A stretch of DNA of 64,000 bases from Lentimicrobiaceae bacterium (GTDB lineage Bacteria > Bacteroidota > Bacteroidia > Bacteroidales > F082), in assembly GCA_018661505.1 (NCBI GenBank), contig JABJIE010000026.1, forward strand, positions 1 through 64,000, read 5' to 3'. Positions 38,113 to 48,424 of the stretch are shown one piece after another. Each line of letters starts with the position of its first letter. The stretch's first letter is position 1. Below the pieces are notes generated by a model. That model had not been told where the DNA came from, searched no databases, and was given only the letters and a program-made list of their open reading frames with translations. The translations under genes and the position numbers were made by a program.

Positions 38113-39309
38113 TTATTTCTTAACAACCCAATAGGTTGGGTTTTGTAATGCACTCCCCTTCCAAACTTCAAAATGTAGCTCTGTATTACCTTTAAGATCA
38201 GTGTGAATTTGACCTATTAGCTCTTTGGTAATAATGTTGTCATCTTTTTTAACAAAAACCTTATCCAGATTGGAATATACAGTAAAGTATTCACCATGTT
38301 TAATTATTACTGCAAGATTGGTATTTGATATTTTTGTAATACTAACCACTTTACCATTAAATACTGCTCTAGCTTCACTATTTTTTGAAGTTGCTATATC
38401 AATACCATTATTTTTAACTTTTACTTTTTTAAGTACAGGATGCTGATGTACTCCATAGGTACCAGAAATAATACCTCTTTCCGTTGGCCATGGTAATTTC
38501 CCCCTATTTGATGCAAATGAGGAAGAGAGTTTCATTTCAGATGGTGTTAAAGCATATGTTTTATTTCCAGGCTTATCTTTTTTGGCAGATGTTTCAGATA
38601 GAATAATTTTTTGAATTTGTCTATCCAATGCCGCTGTTTGTTTTTCTTTTTCTCTTTTGGCTTTTTTTAATTGCCTTTCCCTAGATTGTAGATTCTTTTT
38701 TAATTTACTTTTTTGTGATTGTTCCTTTTCTAAATAATTTATTTCAGCTTGTTCATTTGACAATAGCTGACCTTTTTTTAATTTTTTTTCTTTTAACTCT
38801 TCCAGTAAAATATTTTTCTCATTTTCTGCTTTATTTATTATTTCTGCTTCAGTACGTATGTATGTACTAAGTTGGTCTAAATACCTCATCCTCTGAAATG
38901 CCTGATTTAAATCATCTGCTGAAAAAATAAATATGAGTTTATTGTATGATGTTTTATATTTATAAGCATGCCATGCTATTTCTGTATATTTAATTTTAAG
39001 CTCATTCAAATTTTCATTTAGTTTTCTCAATTGTACTTGTGTTCTTTCAATATTATCATTTAGCTGATAAATTTCCGAATCTATTGTAGCAATTAAATCT
39101 GATCGTTTGTTAAGTTTAACATCCAATAACTTTAACTCATTTAATGTAGCCTCTTTGGATGATTTTGTTTCCTTAAGAAGTTTATTGGTATATGCTATCT
39201 CACTTTCCAGACTCTTACGTTTTTGCTCAAGTTTATCTTGGTCTTTTTGAGCAAATACTATTACTGGCAAAAAAATAAGCAGTAATGGTATGTATATCTG
39301 CTTTGGCAT
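38113..39309 (-). CDS. EnvC-like murein hydrolase activator with degenerate LytM domain
   Basis: This 398-residue exported protein has a signal peptide (ending VIVFAQK) and long coiled coil (about 22-235). A C-terminal LytM/M23 fold covers about 275-398. Two of the zinc or catalytic residues of active M23 enzymes are altered: KNNGID has Asn300 where HxGxD has His, and ELHFEV has Glu377 where HLHFE has its first His. YSNL replaces YxHL. The fold is thus probably non-catalytic, as in E. coli EnvC and NlpD, which activate amidases. I infer a role in septal peptidoglycan splitting. It is the last gene of the dut-TPR-DUF4292 operon (10-bp gap). Confidence 0.9.
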   Translation of the reverse strand: MPKQIYIPLLLIFLPVIVFAQKDQDKLEQKRKSLESEIAYTNKLLKETKSSKEATLNELKLLDVKLNKRSDLIATIDSEIYQLNDNIERTQVQLRKLNENLNELKIKYTEIAWHAYKYKTSYNKLIFIFSADDLNQAFQRMRYLDQLSTYIRTEAEIINKAENEKNILLEELKEKKLKKGQLLSNEQAEINYLEKEQSQKSKLKKNLQSRERQLKKAKREKEKQTAALDRQIQKIILSETSAKKDKPGNKTYALTPSEMKLSSSFASNRGKLPWPTERGIISGTYGVHQHPVLKKVKVKNNGIDIATSKNSEARAVFNGKVVSITKISNTNLAVIIKHGEYFTVYSNLDKVFVKKDDNIITKELIGQIHTDLKGNTELHFEVWKGSALQNPTYWVVKK

Positions 39310-39319
39310 ATTTATTAAG

Positions 39320-40150
39320 CTAAAATAAATTTTCGTATTTCGAAGATAATTTAAAAGGGAAACGTAAAGGATTATTGATTGTTACTTTAGAGAAGTTAAT
39401 GTCTATAAAAATTGATTTTCCTGAAACTATCTCTATCTTCATTTTTGAAGGAAACAATTGACCACTAACATTCATATAATCACCATAAAATACTCTTAGT
39501 TTATTATTATCATCTTCTCCTTTTTCTTTTATATCAATTCTAGCAATTCGATAGTTTGAGGGATCTAACCAAATCTGCTGAACCAATACTCTGGATCTAA
39601 TGTCACCTTTTCTCATATACCGCTTTATCTTTCTTCTTTCTCGTATTGTAAGTCGATATAGGCCGTTATCAATAGTTGCCTTATATTTTTTAGTGTCATA
39701 TTGGGTAAGATCATTTCCAATAAGCATGGATTGTAAAAGTGAATAATCAATGGTCGTATTTAGCAGACTATCCACCAATTCATATTTACCTGAAAAATAT
39801 GTTTTATTTAACCGGTTCATGAATTTTATGGTATCATTAGTTAGCAAAAGTCTGGCAGCCTCAATTCCAAGAGCAGGAGTAAATGAAATCCATATTAAAC
39901 TATCTTTTTTAATTCTTAATTGTCCTCTTAAACTTGTTTTATTTTTATCCTGTTCATAAACCAAATTGAACTTTGCGCTTAGGTAATCAAAATTCATGTG
40001 GTTTTCTGTCATACGATTATATAAATATTGAAATCCATGTTCTTTCAATTCTGCCTTTAGAACCTTTTTCTTGGATTTACATGATGAAAACGAAAAGGCC
40101 ATAAGGAATAAAAAAATTAAAGCCCAAGCCTTATTTATATTACTATTCAT
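39320..40150 (-). CDS. DUF4292 lipoprotein
   Basis: This 276-residue protein has a lipoprotein signal ending in SFSSC (Cys24). The mature part matches DUF4292: NFDYLSAKFNLVYEQDKNKT and LIWISFTPALGIEAARLLLT. It probably forms a LolA/LolB-like half-barrel, so an envelope lipid-handling function has been suggested for the family; this is not shown. Its start overlaps the upstream TPR gene by 8 bp, so translation is probably coupled. The TPR-DUF4292-EnvC order is common in Bacteroidota. Confidence 0.88.
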   Translation of the reverse strand: MNSNINKAWALIFLFLMAFSFSSCKSKKKVLKAELKEHGFQYLYNRMTENHMNFDYLSAKFNLVYEQDKNKTSLRGQLRIKKDSLIWISFTPALGIEAARLLLTNDTIKFMNRLNKTYFSGKYELVDSLLNTTIDYSLLQSMLIGNDLTQYDTKKYKATIDNGLYRLTIRERRKIKRYMRKGDIRSRVLVQQIWLDPSNYRIARIDIKEKGEDDNNKLRVFYGDYMNVSGQLFPSKMKIEIVSGKSIFIDINFSKVTINNPLRFPFKLSSKYENLF

Positions 40151-41882
40151 AAATCTCTTGCATTTTTATTTTTTTATCTAAATAATCCGAATATCCAGTG
40201 GTTTCTTTTGCGCGTAACCAATATTCATTTGCCTCTGAAACTTTACCTAGCTTGAACAAAATATCACCATAGTGTTCCAATATGGCACCACTATTTTCAC
40301 CGCCATTATTATAAGCCTTGTTAATCCATTGCAGGGCCAAGTCAAAGTCTTCCATCTTATATAATACCCAGGCATAGGTATCAAGGTTACTACTGTTATA
40401 AGGATCTAATTCAACCGATTTAGCAGACATCTCTTTTGCTTTATCAAGGTCTAATGAACGCAATGAGAGGTAATATGCATAATTATTGAGGACAATAGAA
40501 TTTTCAGGATTTATTTTCAACACCTTATCATATGCTGAATATGAGGCAGCATAATTCCCCAATTCATTGTATGTATCACCAAGAGTTGAGTAAAACTGTT
40601 CCAAAAGAGCATTATTATTTACCACAAAGTCTTTACCAGATTCCAAAAAGGCCTTTGCTTTGACGAAATCTCTAATTTGAAAGTTGCCTATTCCAGCAAA
40701 GAAGTATGGAAGTGGGTAATTTGGAAAATAATCGATGCAATCTTCAGAGTCAAGTGTTAAATTTTTAAAGTCTTCAAGGTATAAGTCGCAAAATAACAAT
40801 TGCTCCCAGGCCATATAATTTCCCTTATTCGTTTCCACTATTTCTCTAAAAATTGGCTCTGCAGATACATAATTGGCATTTTCGTATAACATTGAAGCAT
40901 AAAATGAGGATGCAAGCGGATCATCCTTGTGTGTATCCATTATTATTTCAGATAATTCGAGGGCCTGCTGTTTCTGATTATCATCTAATTTTACACTATA
41001 GTAACTTGCCAAAAGATTAATCTTTGTCTTTATATCAAGGTCAGGATTTGAAATTCCCATTTTTAACTCATCAAATGCTTTTTCCTTATCGCCCTTTTTT
41101 GAATAAAAATCCGCAAGTGATATATGTACATATGGATCATTTGGGTTTATCTCTACTATTTTTTCATATGCACTCACAGCCTCATCTTCAAAGCCATTTT
41201 TAGAGCAGTATTCTGCTAGCAGAGCATAATATCTTGGTTCAAATGGATTTGTATTTATGAGTTTTTCTATTTCTTTTATGCCATTTTCAGGATCGCCAAT
41301 TTTTGTATAAAAGTCTGTTTTGTTACTTATTATTACTTCACTTATGCCCATCAATTCTTCAATTTTATCGTAGGCAATTATGGCATTTCTATAATCTCCG
41401 GTAAATTGATAGGCAAATGCCAGTTCATAAACAAAGTTTATATCATAAGGCTCTGCCTCTACTAGTTCCTCGTATGTTCTAACATAATCGTCATAGTTAT
41501 CATTTAACCGACTTGCTTTTGCATAGTTAGCTTTGTACCAAATATTATTTTTATCATACTTTACTGCCAGTTCAGCCTCTGCCAAGGCTTCGTCATTTCT
41601 GCCCAAAGCCAGCAAAATTTTTGAAACCTCAAAATGACTTGCAGCATCCTCACTATCAACTAATAGAGCTTTTGAAAAAAGATTTAGAGCATCATTGTAA
41701 TTTTTTAATTGCTTTTGTATTAAACCCTGAGCAAATAAATCAGATTGCTCATACTTTTGCTTATCCGTTAGCTGGGTCTGCTGTTCTTTTTTCTGTTTCC
41801 TTTTTTTATTTTTTTGCGCTTTAGCTGGCACATTGATTATAAAAGCACAGAATATTATTAATATTAGATATCGAGGATTCAT
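40143..41882 (-). CDS. Exported tetratricopeptide repeat protein
   Basis: This 579-residue protein has a signal peptide (LILIIFCAFIINVPAKAQ), a short Lys-rich linker and about 14 TPR motifs to the end. Typical units are AEYCSKNGFEDEAVSAYEKI and LGDTYNELGNYAASYSAYDK. The repeats build a superhelical scaffold facing the periplasm or the outer membrane. It lies between dut (42 bp) and the DUF4292 lipoprotein (8-bp overlap), and so probably belongs to that envelope operon. The exact partner is not known. Confidence 0.9.
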   Translation of the reverse strand: MNPRYLILIIFCAFIINVPAKAQKNKKRKQKKEQQTQLTDKQKYEQSDLFAQGLIQKQLKNYNDALNLFSKALLVDSEDAASHFEVSKILLALGRNDEALAEAELAVKYDKNNIWYKANYAKASRLNDNYDDYVRTYEELVEAEPYDINFVYELAFAYQFTGDYRNAIIAYDKIEELMGISEVIISNKTDFYTKIGDPENGIKEIEKLINTNPFEPRYYALLAEYCSKNGFEDEAVSAYEKIVEINPNDPYVHISLADFYSKKGDKEKAFDELKMGISNPDLDIKTKINLLASYYSVKLDDNQKQQALELSEIIMDTHKDDPLASSFYASMLYENANYVSAEPIFREIVETNKGNYMAWEQLLFCDLYLEDFKNLTLDSEDCIDYFPNYPLPYFFAGIGNFQIRDFVKAKAFLESGKDFVVNNNALLEQFYSTLGDTYNELGNYAASYSAYDKVLKINPENSIVLNNYAYYLSLRSLDLDKAKEMSAKSVELDPYNSSNLDTYAWVLYKMEDFDLALQWINKAYNNGGENSGAILEHYGDILFKLGKVSEANEYWLRAKETTGYSDYLDKKIKMQEIYE

Positions 41883-41924
41883 TTAAATTAAGTTTTGATA
41901 AATTGGTGTTGATGGTACATACCA

Positions 41925-42359
41925 TTATTTTTTTCCAGTATGTCCAAAACCACCAGAACCTCTTTCAGTTTCTGATAATATTTTCACCTCTTCCATTTGT
42001 GCCTGAATATGCTCAGAGATAATCATTTGTGCAATTCTATCTCCATTTGAAATAGTGAATTCTTCATTGGATAGATTTACTAAGATCACCTTTATCTCGC
42101 CCCTGTAATCTGCATCTATGGTACCCGGGGTATTTAAAACAGTAATTCCAAATTTTGCAGCAAGCCCACTTCTTGGTCTAACTTGTGCCTCAAATCCAAC
42201 TGGTAGCTCCATGAATAATCCTGTTGGTATTAATGCCCTTTCAAGACTTTTTAATGTTATATCCTTTTCGATACTAGCTCTTAAATCCATGCCTGCAGAT
42301 GCGGCTGTTTCATATTTTGGTAACCGATGACCCGAATCATTTACTATTTTTACTTTCAT
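41925..42359 (-). CDS. dut: dUTP diphosphatase
   Basis: This 144-residue trimeric-type dUTPase hydrolyses dUTP to dUMP, keeping uracil out of DNA. All five motifs are seen: AGMDLRA (1), RPRSGLA (2), [14 protein letters not shown] (3), [10 protein letters not shown] (4) and the Gly-rich [10 protein letters not shown] (5). It is the first gene of the run dut-TPR-DUF4292-EnvC, 108 bp downstream of the DEAD-box helicase. Confidence 0.97.
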   Translation of the reverse strand: MKVKIVNDSGHRLPKYETAASAGMDLRASIEKDITLKSLERALIPTGLFMELPVGFEAQVRPRSGLAAKFGITVLNTPGTIDADYRGEIKVILVNLSNEEFTISNGDRIAQMIISEHIQAQMEEVKILSETERGSGGFGHTGKK

Positions 42360-42467
42360 TCACTTTTTTTTTATTCCTGTGGCCAAAAAATAACATGGCC
42401 ATCAATGCAAAAATAATTAAATAGTGTTAAGTAATAATCATCTATAACTGCTTTGGTAATTAACAAA

Positions 42468-43817
42468 CTACCTTTTGTTTTTTCTTTTATTTGAGATCTT
42501 ATCTCCTCTTGTTTTTGGATTCTTATACTTTTTTGCTTTTCGCCTCCAAGAACCACCTTGGTTTGTTTTCTTATTTTTAAGTTTTTTTTCGTGGAAGGCT
42601 TTTCCCTCAGTTATAGTGTTAGGTCTGGAGCTGAGGCCTTCTTTTATGGAAGGCTGTTCTTCACCATATAATTCATTTGATGTCTCTACACCCTCAGGAA
42701 ATTCGGATTGTGGTATGTTGTAATTCATCAATAATTCAATTTCTTTCTTATTAGCGGTTTCACTCTCTGAGAAAAATAATATTGAATTACCTTTTTTGTC
42801 TACTCTGCCTGTTCTTCCGATACGATGTATATAATTCTCTGGGTACGATGGAGTATCAAAATTAATCACATGTGATATATCCTCTATATCTATCCCTCTA
42901 GCCATAACATCCGTTGATATCATAATCCTTCTTTCCCCACTACCAAACTGTTCCAAAGATCTAATTCGGTAATTTTGAGATTTATTGCTATGAAGAATAA
43001 CCATATCAGAACCATAATTTTCTTCTAACAATTCAAATAGTTTATCTGCATTTTTTTTACTGGATACAAATACCAATACTTTGCGAAATGTTTCTTTATC
43101 TTCCAATAACCATGAAAGTAAATTCACTTTTGTAAAGAAATTGGGAGCTGGAATACTCTTTTGGTCAATATTTTCAAGCCTTGTTCCGCTAATAGCGATG
43201 GATATTTTTTCAGGATTATGAAAGTATTGATTTATAAGTTTAGCAACATCACCTGTCATGGTTGCTGAAAACATCAGGTTTTGTCTTTTATCTGGCAGCA
43301 ACTCAAAAATATTTGATAATTGGTATCTAAATCCCAAATCCAACATTACATCAACCTCATCTATTACCAGCTTATAAATCGATTTTAACTGCAGAACACC
43401 ACTTACTGCCAAGTCATAAAGTCTTCCTGGTGTTGCAACAAGTATATCACAACCCTCCAAAACCTTTTGTTTTTGTGTATTTATATTAGTTCCTCCATAC
43501 ACTCCAAGAATTCTAACATTTTGATAAGTTGCAATTTCCTCAATATCTTTTACAACTTGTAATACCAGTTCTCGAGTGGGGACAAGTATAAGTACTCTAG
43601 GATTAATTTGATCAGAGTAATTAAGTTGTTGCAAGATTGGTAAGACATAAGCAAGTGTTTTACCTGTGCCTGTTTGTGCTATTCCTACCACATCCTTTCC
43701 GGACATGATTACTGAAAAAGATTCATTCTGTACTGGGGTTGGTGTTGTAAACCCCAATTCAGTAATTGCTGATAATAATTGTTTCGAAAGATTTAGTTTA
43801 TCAAATGAATCTATCAT
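42468..43817 (-). CDS. DEAD-box ATP-dependent RNA helicase
   Basis: This 449-residue protein has the Q motif (FTTPTPVQNESF), motif I AQTGTGKT, Ia PTRELVLQV, motif III SATM, V ARGIDI and VI HRIGRTGR. Motif II reads DEVD rather than DEAD. A basic C-terminal tail (about 400-449, rich in Lys and Arg) probably adds RNA contacts. It unwinds RNA, for example in ribosome assembly or cold adaptation. The start lies 6 bp after the RND permease stop, so it may be co-transcribed with the efflux operon. A second frame at 42371-42556 overlaps its end and is not credible. Confidence 0.94.
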   Translation of the reverse strand: MIDSFDKLNLSKQLLSAITELGFTTPTPVQNESFSVIMSGKDVVGIAQTGTGKTLAYVLPILQQLNYSDQINPRVLILVPTRELVLQVVKDIEEIATYQNVRILGVYGGTNINTQKQKVLEGCDILVATPGRLYDLAVSGVLQLKSIYKLVIDEVDVMLDLGFRYQLSNIFELLPDKRQNLMFSATMTGDVAKLINQYFHNPEKISIAISGTRLENIDQKSIPAPNFFTKVNLLSWLLEDKETFRKVLVFVSSKKNADKLFELLEENYGSDMVILHSNKSQNYRIRSLEQFGSGERRIMISTDVMARGIDIEDISHVINFDTPSYPENYIHRIGRTGRVDKKGNSILFFSESETANKKEIELLMNYNIPQSEFPEGVETSNELYGEEQPSIKEGLSSRPNTITEGKAFHEKKLKNKKTNQGGSWRRKAKKYKNPKTRGDKISNKRKNKR

Positions 43818-43823
43818 TGAAAT

Positions 43824-46800
43824 CTATTTATTTCTCCAGTTTGACATCTTCACTTTAGCTTCGTAGAGAACATGATAAAGCGAAGGTACAATAACAAGTG
43901 TTAAAAATGTAGCAAAGCTTAATCCAAATATCACGGTCCAGCTCATGGGACCCCAAAAAAGAGAATTATCACCACCAAAGTATATATCAGGATCAAAAGT
44001 ATTGAAGAAAGAGATAAAATCAATATTAAATCCAACAGCAAGAGGCATGAGTCCTAAAATTGTTGTAATGGCTGTCAATAAAACTGGTCGAAGACGAGTA
44101 CGTCCAGCATCAATAATGCATTGTCTTGCAACATCATTCGGAAGATACTCTCCTTCTTCGAGAGAAAGTTCTTTTTTCTTTATCTTTTTTAATAGACCTA
44201 TATAGTCAATCAATACAATTGCATTATTAACAACAACACCTGCAAGGGAGACAATTCCTATTCCTGTCATTATCACTATAAAATCCATCTTGAAAGTAGC
44301 AAGCCCTCCAAAAACACCAATGGTGCTCATTACAACACTAAACATAATTATGGCAGGTTTTACGAAGGAATTAAATTGTGAAACCAAAATTATCATAATC
44401 AAAGCTAGAGCTATTATAAGTGCTTTTGATAGAAATGCCATGGACTCTGCCTGTTCCTCTTGCTCACCTGTAAACTCATATTTAGTTCCAGGAGGCATCG
44501 GATAATCTTTCATTACTTTTTTCAGTTGGTTATTTATCTCATTTGCATTGTAGCCTTCAAGAACATTTGACCATATTGTAATTAATCTATTTCTATCTTT
44601 TCTGGTAATTGCACCATAGGTTGAGCTATAACTTATATCTGCTACTGCGGATATGGGAACTTGAATTATCTTACCACTAGATTGGCTTCTAAATGTTATT
44701 CTTTGATTAATAATATCAGATATATTATATCTATATTTATCGTCAAGTCTCATTACAATTTTATAATCATCTTCACCATCTTTAAAATCTGATATCTCCT
44801 TTCCAAACAATGAAGTTCTTATGGCCTCACCAACTTGTCCAGTTGATAAGCCATATCTTCTGACTTTTTCCCTGTCTATGTTTACAAGTAGTTCTGGTTT
44901 ATCCATATCCAAATCTATCTTAAGTTGCTCAATTCCTGATATATTAGCTCTGTTTAGATCTGTTTTAATATTTTCCGCAAGAATTATTAGGTTTTCGAAA
45001 TCTTTCCCCATTATTTCAAGGTTTATGGGCTTTCCTGTTGGTGGTCCCTCCTCCTGCTTTTCCACAGATAGTATAACCCCTGGGTATTTACCTACCATTT
45101 GAGTTCCCAAACGTTCCAATACATCGGATGTGCTTTTTTTGCCTCTATCCTTAAAATCAACAAAATTTATTGTAATAAGACCTCTGTTTGGAGCTCCTCC
45201 CCTTGCTGAAAAACCATCATTCTCACTAACTGCACCTTTTCCAGCAACCGTCAAAACGGATTTAACTATATCCATGTCTGGATTTAATACCTCGTATACT
45301 TTTTCCTCAATTACCCTGATCATTGAATCGCTTACATTAACATCTGTTCCAATGGGCATTTCGGCAACAATATTTATTAGTTTCGGATCGCCAGATGGAA
45401 AAAATTCAACCTTTGGATTTCTAACTGCATAGAAAAAGATGGTAAATATCATAAGAAGAACTGTCCCAATTAAAAAATAAGAAGGATGCCTACCTCTTAA
45501 TGCAAATTGTATAAATTTTGTGTAAACCTCTTCCAGCCATACCAAACCAACTTTTTGAAACCATAGAGCCAGTTTTGACAAGAACAATAAATTTAAAAAT
45601 ACTATTAGGGCAGCTATTACTAAAACTGTACCAACCCAATTTATTCCTGCGATATAAAAAATAATTGAGATCAGCAGTAATACAGTAATAACGATGATTG
45701 ACCTCTTGGGTTTAGGTAAAGTAACATTTGCTTCCTTTTTATAAAATACTGTAAATACAACAGGAATAATTACTAATGCCACAAACAAGGAAGAAGCTAG
45801 AACAATAATCAAAGTTATAGGTAAATAAGACATAAATTCACCCATTATGCTATCCCAGAATACAAGAGGGAAAAAAGCTGCTAGTGTAGTAGCGGTGGAT
45901 GAAATAATGGGCATGGCAACCTCTCCTGTTGCTTGCTTTGCAGCCTCCAAAAGAGGATATCCCTTATTTACAAACCTGTATATGTTTTCTGTTACAACAA
46001 TGGCATTATCAACCAACATTCCCAATGCGAGTATGAGGGAGAATAGAACAATCATATTTATCCTGTAGTCCATTAACCCCATAATCATAAAAGAAAGGAA
46101 CATGGACATTGGTATAGCCAGGCCAACAAATAATGAGTTTCTTGTTCCTAAAAATAAAAACAGGATGAAGACTACGAAAATCATTCCCATTATTATACTA
46201 TTCTCAAGACTACTCAACTGCATTTTCACCATCTCCGACTGATCATTGGTAATGTCAATACTAAGATTCGCAGGGATCGTACCATTTAGTTTGGCAGTCT
46301 CCAGTATATCCATGGACTGGGATATTGTAGACAGTAAATTTTCTCCACTTTTCTTAACTACCTGTAATGATACCACCGGTTGTGTATCCAAATAAGCGTA
46401 ACTGTCGCGATCCTTAAATCCATAATCTACATACCCTATATCGGATATATATACAATATCCCCCTTTTCCCTTTTTACAATGATATTTTCAATCTCATTG
46501 GGGTCATTAAATTCTCCTATTACCCTTATGGTTCTTTTAATCTTACCAAGCAATAAATCACCTCCCGAGAGGGAAATATTTTCAGCTGTGATTGCACCTT
46601 CAACATCACCAAAACCAACTTTCAATTTTCGCATTAGGAAAGGGTCTAGCATTATCTTAACCTCCCTTTCGGTTATGCCAGTTAAGTTTACAGCAGATAC
46701 CTCATATATTGTTTCTATTTCATCCTTTAACTCTTCGGCATAACCCTTCAATTCACTTACACTATAATCACCAGAAAGATTGATGTTAATAACAGGAAAT

Positions 46801-47258
46801 TCGGAAAGATCAATATCTGTTACAATCGGATCAGCTGGTAAATCATCTGGAAGTTCCTTTTTTGCTTTATCAACAGCATCCTTTACATCCTGAAGAGCTA
46901 CTTTTATATCAACATCCGTATTAAATTCCACAAATACATTGGAAACATCCTGACTTGATACAGAATTCAAATCTTTGATCCCTTTCACAGATTCAACTTC
47001 TTTTTCAATCTGACGGGTTATGAGATTTTCAATATCAACCGGAGGGTTTCCAGGGTATAATGTCTGGACCATAACGGTTGGAATATTAATTTCAGGAAAT
47101 AATTCTTTGGGTAAACTTACATACGAATAGAAGCCAAATAATATGGTAACAGCAGTTATAAGATACACTGTATTTTTATTATTCAATGCCCAAGATGACA
47201 ACCAAAAGTTGCGCACCACCTTTTTATTATTGGTTGTTGTTTTTTCAATATTATCCAT
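43824..47258 (-). CDS. RND efflux transporter, inner membrane permease
   Basis: This 1144-residue HAE1/AcrB-type protein has the N-terminal membrane helix followed by PKELFPEINIPTVMVQTLYPG, two large periplasmic loops and two bundles of helices. The proton-relay region is in LALGMLVDNAIVVTENIYRF. It is longer than most (about 1040) because of extra hydrophobic segments around residues 510-580. The protein drives drug or lipid export with the proton motive force. It is the last member of tolC-tetR-adaptor-permease (31 bp after the adaptor). Substrates cannot be deduced. Confidence 0.95.
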   Translation of the reverse strand: MDNIEKTTTNNKKVVRNFWLSSWALNNKNTVYLITAVTILFGFYSYVSLPKELFPEINIPTVMVQTLYPGNPPVDIENLITRQIEKEVESVKGIKDLNSVSSQDVSNVFVEFNTDVDIKVALQDVKDAVDKAKKELPDDLPADPIVTDIDLSEFPVININLSGDYSVSELKGYAEELKDEIETIYEVSAVNLTGITEREVKIMLDPFLMRKLKVGFGDVEGAITAENISLSGGDLLLGKIKRTIRVIGEFNDPNEIENIIVKREKGDIVYISDIGYVDYGFKDRDSYAYLDTQPVVSLQVVKKSGENLLSTISQSMDILETAKLNGTIPANLSIDITNDQSEMVKMQLSSLENSIIMGMIFVVFILFLFLGTRNSLFVGLAIPMSMFLSFMIMGLMDYRINMIVLFSLILALGMLVDNAIVVTENIYRFVNKGYPLLEAAKQATGEVAMPIISSTATTLAAFFPLVFWDSIMGEFMSYLPITLIIVLASSLFVALVIIPVVFTVFYKKEANVTLPKPKRSIIVITVLLLISIIFYIAGINWVGTVLVIAALIVFLNLLFLSKLALWFQKVGLVWLEEVYTKFIQFALRGRHPSYFLIGTVLLMIFTIFFYAVRNPKVEFFPSGDPKLINIVAEMPIGTDVNVSDSMIRVIEEKVYEVLNPDMDIVKSVLTVAGKGAVSENDGFSARGGAPNRGLITINFVDFKDRGKKSTSDVLERLGTQMVGKYPGVILSVEKQEEGPPTGKPINLEIMGKDFENLIILAENIKTDLNRANISGIEQLKIDLDMDKPELLVNIDREKVRRYGLSTGQVGEAIRTSLFGKEISDFKDGEDDYKIVMRLDDKYRYNISDIINQRITFRSQSSGKIIQVPISAVADISYSSTYGAITRKDRNRLITIWSNVLEGYNANEINNQLKKVMKDYPMPPGTKYEFTGEQEEQAESMAFLSKALIIALALIMIILVSQFNSFVKPAIIMFSVVMSTIGVFGGLATFKMDFIVIMTGIGIVSLAGVVVNNAIVLIDYIGLLKKIKKKELSLEEGEYLPNDVARQCIIDAGRTRLRPVLLTAITTILGLMPLAVGFNIDFISFFNTFDPDIYFGGDNSLFWGPMSWTVIFGLSFATFLTLVIVPSLYHVLYEAKVKMSNWRNK

Positions 47259-47288
47259 GGATAGGATTTACAAGTTAAAAATCACATA

Positions 47289-48410
47289 TTATTCAATTAT
47301 GGTAACAACTGCTCCCTTTGAAACATTATTGTATCCATCAGTAATAACAATATCTCCCTCTTCTAAACCTTCAAGCACCTCTGTTTTATCCTTGAAAGAT
47401 TTACCTGTTTTGATATATATTTTTACTGCCACATTATCTCCATTTTCTTCTTTTATGCCAAAAATGAAAGATCCCGACATGTCCTCTCTGATAATTATGG
47501 AAGGAAGCACAACTGAATTTTCAGAATTGTAGTCGTTTATTGTGATGTTTGCCAGCATATTAGGCTTAAGTAATCCATCTGGATTGTCAACCTTTACTTG
47601 AACTACAAAAGTTCTGTTTTGCTTATTCACTACATTTCCTGTTCTCCATATCTTTTTTCGATATTTTAGATCAGGATATGAGGGGAAAGAAACATCAACA
47701 TAGTCTCCTTTTTTAATAACTGGCAGATATGCCTCAGATAGTTTTGCTGTTATATAGAGTTCGTTTAAGTTAACTATCTGCATTAATTGCATTCCGGGTG
47801 ATGCAAGCTCTCCTTTCTTTTGGAATATCTCTTCAACGACACCATTAATGGGTGTTTTAATAATCGCCATTTCTCTTTGCGCCTTGAGGGTGTAAATCTT
47901 ATTTTGAAGGCTTTCAAAATTATTTTTTGCTTCCAAAAACTGACGTTCTGAACCTATACCCTTTTCCCAAAGTTGTGATTGCTTGTCGAATATGGTACTG
48001 GCAAGTTCAAGTTGCGATTGTAGTTCAACAATGTTTTTATCTACAATTGTGGTATTTAGTTTTGCAATAACCTGACCTTTATTAACCACACTACCTTCCT
48101 TTACATTTATGGAAACTATCTGACCGTTTACTTCAGGACTGATATATGCCTCATAAATACTTTCAAGTTCCCCAGCAGCTGTAAAACTGTGAGAAAATGG
48201 CTGAATTGATACGGATTCCGCACGAACAGGTATTCTAAGGCCCGTATACTCTTCATCGGCATTTTCTGATTCAATATCAATTATTTGCTGCTCTAATTCC
48301 CTTATCTGCTTTTTGTAAAGACTCAATTTGTCTTGATCTGAAAGATTTTCATTATTGGAACAAGAAACAAATAAAATACTTATGGCAAATATTACTAATA
48401 ATCGTCTCAT
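47289..48410 (-). CDS. RND efflux periplasmic adaptor (membrane fusion protein)
   Basis: This 373-residue protein begins with a lipoprotein signal (VIFAISILFVSCSNN), so it is probably anchored by a lipidated Cys17. A coiled hairpin, a lipoyl domain split around it (SVVNKGQVIAKLNTTIVDKN and KTPINGVVEEIFQKKGELAS) and a beta-barrel domain follow. It links the permease to the TolC-like channel. It lies between the regulator and the permease, 14 bp after the tetR gene. Confidence 0.93.
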   Translation of the reverse strand: MRRLLVIFAISILFVSCSNNENLSDQDKLSLYKKQIRELEQQIIDIESENADEEYTGLRIPVRAESVSIQPFSHSFTAAGELESIYEAYISPEVNGQIVSINVKEGSVVNKGQVIAKLNTTIVDKNIVELQSQLELASTIFDKQSQLWEKGIGSERQFLEAKNNFESLQNKIYTLKAQREMAIIKTPINGVVEEIFQKKGELASPGMQLMQIVNLNELYITAKLSEAYLPVIKKGDYVDVSFPSYPDLKYRKKIWRTGNVVNKQNRTFVVQVKVDNPDGLLKPNMLANITINDYNSENSVVLPSIIIREDMSGSFIFGIKEENGDNVAVKIYIKTGKSFKDKTEVLEGLEEGDIVITDGYNNVSKGAVVTIIE

Positions 48411-48424
48411 TTCTATTATGGTGT

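Noticed and set aside
42371-42556. 61-codon frame on the minus strand at the end of the helicase
   Set aside because: It starts inside the helicase in another frame, shows no domain and has no separate promoter.
46480-46743. Plus-strand frames across the RND permease and other long genes
   Set aside because: They are antisense frames with no start context or domain, explained by codon bias of the real genes.
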